DNA of 32,032 nucleotides from the NCBI GenBank assembly GCA_913776965.1, contig CAJYQL010000066.1, forward strand, positions 1-32,032, written 5' to 3'. This document shows, piece after piece, positions 26,965 through 32,032 of this stretch. The position numbers and the translations under genes are program-made. This DNA comes from an uncultured Xylophilus sp. GTDB taxonomy: Bacteria > Pseudomonadota > Gammaproteobacteria > Burkholderiales > Burkholderiaceae_C. The stretch's first letter is position 1. Each line of letters begins with the position of its first letter. The notes beneath the pieces were generated by a model. The model was given only the letters and a program-made list of their open reading frames with translations, had not been told where the DNA came from and ran no database searches.

Positions 26965-28005
26965 ATGCGTCGCGATGCCATCCCCGATCTCGTTTCCTCC
27001 GATCCGTGTGGTGTCGCACAGCACGCCTGGCAGGCCGCAACGGCCTGCAGCGACGATATCGCGACGGGCGACACGGCCCGACGCTGGCGCTGGCTGGCCG
27101 ACACCACCGGCCGCGACGTGGTGGTCGGCAAGTTGCTCGAATCGCACCTCGACGCGCTGTCCATCCTGAATGAGGTGCTGGGCGCGGATGCCGGGCAGGA
27201 GCTGCGCGCACGCGTCCTGCCGGTCGACGGACTGTGGGGCGTATGGGCGTCGGAAGGTCCTGCCGGCGCCGCTGTGCGTGTCCAGACCCATACGGCGGAT
27301 GGCACGGTCCTGCTGAGTGGCCGCAAGTGCTGGTGCTCGGGCGCGGCCGATGTCGGTGCTGCGCTCGTCACGGCACGCGATGCGGACGATCGCTCGCAGT
27401 TGTTCGCCGTGGCGATGGCGCAGCCGGCGGTCACCGTCACCGAAGAAGGCTGGTCGGCAGTGGGCATGGCCGGCACCCGCAGCGTGGATGTGCTGTTCGA
27501 CGGCGCGGTCGCGGTGCCGATTGGCGCGCCGGGCGCCTATCTGGAGCGCCACGGCTTTTGGCACGGCGCGGCAGGTGTTGCGGCCTGCTGGCACGGTGCG
27601 GCTACGGCGATCGCGGCGCCGCTGCGCGACCGGGTCGCGCAGCGCGGTGCGGAGGCCGACGGCCTGCTGGCTGCCCACTTGGGCGCTGTGGATTGTGCAC
27701 TGGCCGGATCGGCCTGTACCTTGCGGGCGGCCGCGGAAGCGGTCGATGGTCATCGGGCGGGCGGCACGGCATTCGGTCGCCGCGAGGCGCTGCGCGTGCG
27801 TGGCATCGTCGAACACGCCGCTGCGACGGTGATCGACCGGGTCGGCCGTGCGCTCGGCGCCGGGCCGCTGTGCCGCGATGCGGCGCATGCACGGCGGGTC
27901 GCCGACCTGTCGGTATTTCTGCGGCAGAGCCATGCCGAATGGGATCTGGCGGTGCTGGGCCGACTCGGCGCCGCGGTGGAAGGAGACACTGCATGGATGC
28001 TCTGA
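26965..28005 (+). CDS. Acyl-CoA dehydrogenase-like flavoprotein
   Basis: A 346-residue protein with the acyl-CoA dehydrogenase fold pattern. The middle beta-domain has SEGPAGAA (96–103) where classical enzymes have a TEPxAGSD flavin-binding motif, then VLLSGRKCWCSGA (about 115–127), and W…VGMAGTRSVDVLFDG (about 163–180), matching the usual GMRGTxSxDxxFD. The C-terminal half is helical and ends with LRQSHAEWDLAVLG. It is shorter than typical family members (about 380), and I could not place a catalytic glutamate, so classical beta-oxidation chemistry is doubtful. It overlaps the PIG-L gene by 13 nt. It is likely the first step or a tailoring step of the four-gene cassette; the substrate is unknown. 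Confidence 0.78.
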   Translation: MRRDAIPDLVSSDPCGVAQHAWQAATACSDDIATGDTARRWRWLADTTGRDVVVGKLLESHLDALSILNEVLGADAGQELRARVLPVDGLWGVWASEGPAGAAVRVQTHTADGTVLLSGRKCWCSGAADVGAALVTARDADDRSQLFAVAMAQPAVTVTEEGWSAVGMAGTRSVDVLFDGAVAVPIGAPGAYLERHGFWHGAAGVAACWHGAATAIAAPLRDRVAQRGAEADGLLAAHLGAVDCALAGSACTLRAAAEAVDGHRAGGTAFGRREALRVRGIVEHAAATVIDRVGRALGAGPLCRDAAHARRVADLSVFLRQSHAEWDLAVLGRLGAAVEGDTAWML

Positions 28006-28760
28006 TCGCGCTGCACAAGCCGCGCATGGGCCGTACGGCGGCACCCGCCTCGGCGGCGCGCGCCACCGATGGCACGGGTCCCTCGGCCTGCCCGGCCCAA
28101 CGGATCACGCCGGAGCAACTGGTACCGGCCGGCAGCCGGGTCGTGGTGGTGGCGCCGCATCCGGACGACGAGGTGCTGGCCCTGGGGGGCACGTTGGCCC
28201 GTCTGGCACGGCGCGGCCATGCGATCACCGTCTGCGCCGTGACCGACGGCGAAGGCAGCCACCCGCAGTCCGCGCACTGGACGCCCGATGCTTTGCGGCA
28301 TACGCGGCCTCACGAAACCGAGGAAGCGCTCGCCCGGCTGGGCATCCGGGCCGAGACGATCCGCCTCGGCCTGCCCGACGGAGGCGTGCCGGCGCACGAG
28401 AAGACGCTGGCCTTGCGGCTGCCGCTGCGCCCGGACGACACGGTCTTCGTGCCCTGGCGCTTCGACGGCCATCCCGACCACGAAGCCTGCGCCCGCGCCA
28501 CGCTCGCGGCCTGCCGCACCGTCGGCGCACGCTGTATCGAATTTCCGGTCTGGGCGCTGGTACCCGACCACGCGGCCCACGGGCGTCTGCGCCACCGGCG
28601 CCTGCTGCGGATTGTCGTGCCGCCGGATTTGCTGGCGGCCAAGGCGCACGCCACCCAGGCTTTCGCCAGCCAGGTCACGGCCGACGGCGCCACGCCGCCG
28701 GTGCTGATGCCGCCGGCCCTGCAGGCCTGGAGCGGCCGCGAAGAATGGGCGATGGCCTGA
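27993..28760 (+). CDS. PIG-L/LmbE family deacetylase
   Basis: A 255-residue Zn-dependent de-N-acetylase family protein. The metal/catalytic motif PHPDDE lies at 55–60, and the second motif GHPDHE (159–164) supplies the third metal ligand. The family removes acetyl groups from N-acetylglucosamine-type substrates, for example in GPI, mycothiol, bacillithiol and antibiotic pathways. The first 45 or so residues are a low-complexity extension without signal features. The start is fixed by AGGAG 8 nt before the ATG. It overlaps the acyl-CoA-dehydrogenase-like gene upstream, and its stop shares one base with the methyltransferase start (TGATG). Substrate is unassigned; the neighbouring glycosyltransferase suggests an aminosugar-bearing intermediate. 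Confidence 0.88.
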   Translation: MDALIALHKPRMGRTAAPASAARATDGTGPSACPAQRITPEQLVPAGSRVVVVAPHPDDEVLALGGTLARLARRGHAITVCAVTDGEGSHPQSAHWTPDALRHTRPHETEEALARLGIRAETIRLGLPDGGVPAHEKTLALRLPLRPDDTVFVPWRFDGHPDHEACARATLAACRTVGARCIEFPVWALVPDHAAHGRLRHRRLLRIVVPPDLLAAKAHATQAFASQVTADGATPPVLMPPALQAWSGREEWAMA

Positions 28761-29410
28761 TGTCGATGCCTGCGCCGTTCGCGAGTGCCGACCATTTCGA
28801 TGCGCTGCACCGCGACAGCGCCGATCCCTGGGGTGTCCATGCGCGCTGGTACGAACGCCGCAAGCGCGACCTGCTGCTGGCTGCCTTGCCGCGCGCCCGC
28901 TACGGACAGATCTACGAGCCGGGCTGTTCGGTCGGCGGCAACACGCTGGCCCTCGCGGTACGCTGCGACCGACTGGTCGCCTCCGACGCCAGCCGGGCCG
29001 CGATCGACCGCGCGGCCTCGGCCCTCGCCGGTTTCGACAACGTGGAACTGCTGCATGGCCGCTTCCCAGCGCTGTGGCCGACGACGCCGAGCGACCTCGT
29101 CGTCGTGGCAGAGCTGGCCTACTACCTGCCGAACGAAGACTTCCAGCGCTTCCTCGCGACGGTGGCCGACCACCTGCAGCCGGGCGGCCAGCTCCTGATG
29201 TGCCACTGGCGCGGCCGGATCGGCGATGCCGCGACCAGCGGCGACGCAGTGCATACCGAGGCCCGGCAGGTAGTGCCGCTTGCGCATGTCGGCGGCTGGC
29301 AGGACGAGGACATGCGGATCGACGTCTGGCAGCGCGGCGGCCAGACCTCGGTCGCCACCACCGGCGGCGCGCAGGAGCGCCTGGCTCCTGCGGTCGAGAG
29401 CGCACCGTGA
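28760..29410 (+). CDS. Class I SAM-dependent methyltransferase (NodS-like)
   Basis: A 216-residue protein with a Rossmann-type SAM site: EPGCSVG at 53–59, the acidic end of strand beta-2 at Asp76 (VASDAS), and a LVVVAELAYYL segment (113–123). The early DPWGVHARWYERRKRDL stretch (22–38) is typical of NodS-like N-methyltransferases, which methylate a free amino group on a chito-oligosaccharide in rhizobia. That would fit a substrate freshly deacetylated by the PIG-L protein, but this is inference. The ATG at 28760 is coupled to the PIG-L stop; a second ATG two codons later is possible. The stop overlaps the glycosyltransferase GTG. Confidence 0.87.
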   Translation: MSMPAPFASADHFDALHRDSADPWGVHARWYERRKRDLLLAALPRARYGQIYEPGCSVGGNTLALAVRCDRLVASDASRAAIDRAASALAGFDNVELLHGRFPALWPTTPSDLVVVAELAYYLPNEDFQRFLATVADHLQPGGQLLMCHWRGRIGDAATSGDAVHTEARQVVPLAHVGGWQDEDMRIDVWQRGGQTSVATTGGAQERLAPAVESAP

Positions 29411-30069
29411 TCGGCGTCTGCATCCCTGCCCACGACGAAGCCGAGCACATCGGCGCCTGCCTCGACGCGGTCCTGCGGGCCGCGGTCGAGGTGATCGACG
29501 AACCGGTGCAGGTCGTGGTCGTGGCCGACGCCTGTACCGACGGCACCGCTGCGCTCGCCCGCGCACGCGGCTGCGACGTGGTGGAGATTGGGGCGCGCTG
29601 CGTCGGCGCAGCGCGGTCGGCGGGCATCGAACACCTGATCGCGCTCGGTGCGCGCTGGCTGTGCTGCACCGATGCCGACAGCCGGGTGCCGCCGCACTGG
29701 ATCAATGCGCAACTCGCCTGCGGCAGCGACGCGGTCTGCGGGACGATCGGGGTGGACGACTGGCACGAGCATCCGCCCCGGGTGGCCGAGGCGTTCCGCT
29801 CGCACTACCAGAACCGGGACGGGCACCGCCACATCCACGGCGCGAACTTCGGGGTGTCGCGCGACGCCTACCGCCGCGCAGGCGGCTTCGCGCAGATCGT
29901 GGCGCACGAGGACGTGCGGCTGGTCGAGGCGCTGCTGGCGCAGGAAGCGCATGTCGCGTGGGTCTGCGATCCGCGGGTGCTCACCAGCGCACGCCGCGTC
30001 GCCCGGGCGCCGGAAGGCTTCGCTGCGTGGTTGAACGCACGCGGTATGGCCGCGGTCCCGGCGGTCTGA
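29407..30069 (+). CDS. Family-2 glycosyltransferase
   Basis: A 220-residue GT-A fold glycosyltransferase. It opens with IPAHDEAEHIG (6–16), the GT2 nucleotide-sugar entry motif. DACTDGT (41–47) follows, then DADS (89–92), the DxD metal/nucleotide site, and AHEDVRL near residue 178, which carries the acidic catalytic-base position. No transmembrane helix is seen, so it is probably soluble or peripheral. The GTG start overlaps the methyltransferase stop (GTGA). It closes the cassette; a 37-bp gap separates it from a convergent gene. Sugar and acceptor are unknown. Confidence 0.86.
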   Translation: MIGVCIPAHDEAEHIGACLDAVLRAAVEVIDEPVQVVVVADACTDGTAALARARGCDVVEIGARCVGAARSAGIEHLIALGARWLCCTDADSRVPPHWINAQLACGSDAVCGTIGVDDWHEHPPRVAEAFRSHYQNRDGHRHIHGANFGVSRDAYRRAGGFAQIVAHEDVRLVEALLAQEAHVAWVCDPRVLTSARRVARAPEGFAAWLNARGMAAVPAV

Positions 30070-30106
30070 CACCGGGGCCGCGCGGCCGGCACAAGCCGCT
30101 GAAGCG

Positions 30107-31078
30107 TCAGTCGACCTTGGCGCCAGACGCCTTCACCACGCTGCGGTACTTGGCCAGTTCGGCGCGCATGAAGGCGTCGAACTCGTCGGGCGTGGTCGGC
30201 ACCGGTTCGGCCATCAGGCCGGCGAAGCGGCTGCGGGTTTCCGGCGCGTTGAGCGCCGCGACGAAGGCCTGGTTGAGCCGGGCGACGACGTCGCGCGGTG
30301 TCTGCGCCGGCGCGACCAGGCCCCACCAGGTGTCGATCGCGAAGCCCTTGAGCGTGTCGGCGACCGGCGGCGCGTCGGGCAGTGCCGGGCTGCGGCCGGC
30401 GGTGGTGACGGCCAGCGCCTTCAGCTTGCCCGAGCGGATGTTCGGTGCGGCGGTCGCGAGGTTGTCGAAATTGAAATCGACCTGGCCCGACAGCAGCGCG
30501 AGCTGCGCCGGGTTGCCGCCGTTGTACGGGATGTGCACCGCGAAGATGCCGGCCTGCGCCTTGAACATCTCGCCGGCCAGGTGGCCCGCGCTGCCGTTGC
30601 CGCCGCTGCCGTAGTTCAGCTTGCCCGGGTTCTTCTTGCCGTAGGCGATCAGGTCGGCCACGCTGTGGATCTGCAGGCGCTGCGCGGTGTCGGCGTTCAT
30701 CACCAGCACGTTGGGCACCCGCACCATCTGCGTGATGCCGGAGAAGTCGCGTGCGGCGTCGTACGGCATGCGGGTGTAGAGCCACGGGTTGACCGCATGC
30801 GTGGCGGTCGCGGCGATGCCGATGGTCAGCCCGTCGGGCGCCGCCTTGGCCACCGCGTCGGCGCCGATGTTGCCGCCGGCGCCCGGCTTGTTGTCGATGA
30901 TGACGGTACCGAGGGTGGACGACACCCGCTCGGCGAGCACGCGCGCGGTGACGTCGATCGGGCCGCCCGGCGCATAGGGCACCACCAGCCGGATCGGCCG
31001 GCCGGCGGCCGGTTGCGCGAAGGCGGGTGCGGCCAGGGCAGCGGCAGCGGTGGAGAGGAGCAGGCGGCGTCGTTGCAT
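30107..31078 (-). CDS. Bug/TctC-family tripartite tricarboxylate transporter substrate-binding protein
   Basis: A 323-residue periplasmic binding protein. The N-terminus MQRRRLLLSTAAAALAAPAFA is an export signal with a likely cut after AFA and an arginine cluster that could make it Tat-dependent. The mature part starts PIRLVVPYAPGGPIDVTAR, the hallmark Bug opening. IIDNKPGAGGNIG (about 60–72) and YGSGGNGSAGHLAGE (about 155–169) form the carboxylate-binding loops. The family binds small organic acids, and the ligand cannot be told from sequence. No TctA/TctB membrane genes are adjacent, which is common for Bug proteins in Burkholderiales. It lies 46 bp downstream of the reductase gene on the same strand, so co-transcription is plausible. 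Confidence 0.93.
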   Translation of the reverse strand: MQRRRLLLSTAAAALAAPAFAQPAAGRPIRLVVPYAPGGPIDVTARVLAERVSSTLGTVIIDNKPGAGGNIGADAVAKAAPDGLTIGIAATATHAVNPWLYTRMPYDAARDFSGITQMVRVPNVLVMNADTAQRLQIHSVADLIAYGKKNPGKLNYGSGGNGSAGHLAGEMFKAQAGIFAVHIPYNGGNPAQLALLSGQVDFNFDNLATAAPNIRSGKLKALAVTTAGRSPALPDAPPVADTLKGFAIDTWWGLVAPAQTPRDVVARLNQAFVAALNAPETRSRFAGLMAEPVPTTPDEFDAFMRAELAKYRSVVKASGAKVD

Positions 31079-31124
31079 GGTGTCTCGTTATCGGAAAAAG
31101 GAAAAGGGGCGGGCAGCGCGGCGG

Positions 31125-32032
31125 TCAGCCGCCGTGCTTGTCGGCTTCGCTGGTGAAGGCGTCGGCGAAGAATTCCTCGTCGGGCAGGCCGCGCTGCGCG
31201 GTGTAGGCGGCGCGGGCCGAGTCCACCACGATCGGCGCACCGCAGGCATAGACCTGATGGCCCGACAGGTCGGCGACATCGTCGAGCACGGCCTGGTGGA
31301 CGAAGCCGGTGCGGCCGGTCCAGCCGTCCTCCGGCAACGCGTTGGAGACGACCGGCACGTACTGTAGATGCGGCATCTCCGCCGCCTTCTGCAGCATCCA
31401 GTCGTGCAGGTACAGGTCGGCCGGGCGGCGGCCGCCCCAGTACACCGCGACCGGCCGGGTGCTGGCCTTGAACTGCAGCTGCTCGATCAGCGCCTTGATC
31501 GGCGCGAAGCCGGTGCCCGAGGCGAGCAGCACGATCGGCTTGGTCGATTCCTCGCGCAGGTAGAAGCTGCCGAACGGGCCTTCGCAGCGCAGGATGTCCT
31601 TCTCCTTCATCGCACCGAAGACGTGGTCGGTGAACTTGCCGCCCGGCATGTGGCGGATGTGCAGTTCGGCCCGCGGCCCGCTCTCGGCCAGGGTGTGCGG
31701 AGCGCTGGCCATGGAATACGCGCGGCGGCTGCCGTCGCGCAGGATGAACTCGATGTACTGGCCGGCGTGGTAGCGCAGCTGCTCGGTGGCCGGCAGTTGC
31801 AGCCGCACCAGCATCACGTCGGCCGACTTCTTCTCCAGTGCCTGCACCCGCACCGGGAAGCGCTTGACCGGAAAGCCGCTTTCGTCGGTCACCTGGCGCG
31901 ATTCGAGCAGCACGTCGCTCTGCGCCTCGGCGCGGCAGGTGAGCACGAAACCGTCGGCTTCTTCCGCTGCCGAGAGCGCCTTGTGCTGGTGCTCGCCATG
32001 GACCACGGAGCCGCTGAGCTTCTTGCACTTGC
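31125..32032 (-). CDS. CDP-6-deoxy-delta-3,4-glucoseen reductase-like [2Fe-2S]/FAD/NAD(P)H reductase (5' end outside window)
   Basis: The frame stays open to the window edge, so the N-terminus is missing; about 301 residues are visible. The visible start KCKKLSGSV is the end of a plant-type ferredoxin cluster loop, and GFVLTCRA supplies its last Cys. A ferredoxin-reductase module follows: RAYSMAS for FAD, GTGFAPIKALIE for NAD(P)H and YACGAP near the C-terminus. A GTG at 32006 could be misread as a start, but it would cut off the iron–sulfur domain. Many betaproteobacteria carry such a gene annotated as glucoseen reductase without the matching dideoxysugar pathway, so the physiological electron acceptor is uncertain. 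Confidence 0.88.
   Translation of the reverse strand, partial: KCKKLSGSVVHGEHQHKALSAAEEADGFVLTCRAEAQSDVLLESRQVTDESGFPVKRFPVRVQALEKKSADVMLVRLQLPATEQLRYHAGQYIEFILRDGSRRAYSMASAPHTLAESGPRAELHIRHMPGGKFTDHVFGAMKEKDILRCEGPFGSFYLREESTKPIVLLASGTGFAPIKALIEQLQFKASTRPVAVYWGGRRPADLYLHDWMLQKAAEMPHLQYVPVVSNALPEDGWTGRTGFVHQAVLDDVADLSGHQVYACGAPIVVDSARAAYTAQRGLPDEEFFADAFTSEADKHGG

Noticed and set aside
30076-30087. GGCCGCGCGGCC palindrome between the GT2 gene and the Bug gene
   Set aside because: A perfect 12-bp palindrome with no loop and no T-run; easily produced by chance at this GC content, so not called a terminator.
31125-32006. Complete reductase starting at the GTG at 32006
   Set aside because: The frame continues upstream to the window edge with a conserved ferredoxin-loop sequence, so the gene is partial and begins outside the window.

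Overview
The window is high-GC bacterial chromosome, densely coded on both strands. It most likely comes from a betaproteobacterium of the order Burkholderiales (Comamonadaceae/Sphaerotilaceae-like). The reasons are the argD/argF–DUF3579–rpsT neighbourhood, the hda–HAD phosphatase–pcnB–folK block, a Bug-type (TctC) periplasmic binding protein, and the codon usage. This placement rests on remembered gene order, not on a search. I see no tRNA, rRNA, CRISPR array, insertion sequence, prophage or pseudogene, and no gene-free stretch longer than about 270 bp.

Layout. (1) 24–2908, minus strand: argD, argF and an HD-domain phosphohydrolase, with a strong stem-loop between argD and argF. (2) 3164–5526, plus: a DUF3579 protein translationally coupled to a UvrD-like helicase. 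It converges on rpsT (5620–5925, minus) at a shared terminator. (3) 6136–8626, plus: murJ (lipid II flippase) and a SirB1-type protein. Both have -10-like hexamers so close to the start codon that leaderless mRNAs are plausible. (4) 8888–12430, plus: hda, a HAD-IB phosphatase, pcnB and folK, each overlapping the next by 4 nt. (5) 12675–26881, plus: a 14-kb alpha-glucan/trehalose operon, glgB–glgC–glgX–treZ–[malQ::treY]–glgA, in which the amylomaltase and the malto-oligosyltrehalose synthase form one 1702-residue polypeptide. (6) 26965–30069, plus: a tightly packed cassette of an acyl-CoA-dehydrogenase-like protein, a PIG-L/LmbE deacetylase, a SAM methyltransferase and a family-2 glycosyltransferase. 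I know of no assigned product for it. (7) 30107 to the end, minus: a Bug/TctC receptor preceded by a CDP-6-deoxy-glucoseen reductase-like [2Fe-2S]/FAD reductase that runs off the window.

How the genes work together. GlgC makes ADP-glucose, GlgA polymerises it and GlgB branches it. GlgX trims branches and MalQ rearranges the resulting linear malto-oligosaccharides. TreY converts their reducing ends to a trehalose linkage and TreZ releases trehalose. The operon therefore links carbon storage to compatible-solute production. The four-gene cassette sits 83 bp downstream on the same strand and may be co-transcribed. It looks like a small pathway for a glycosylated, deacetylated, methylated compound, and is the best candidate here for an undescribed system.

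The most interesting non-coding signal is a 44-bp pattern that aligns without gaps at three intergenic places (before hda, before glgB, and between treZ and malQ::treY), all in the same orientation. It could be a diverged interspersed repeat or a shared regulatory element.
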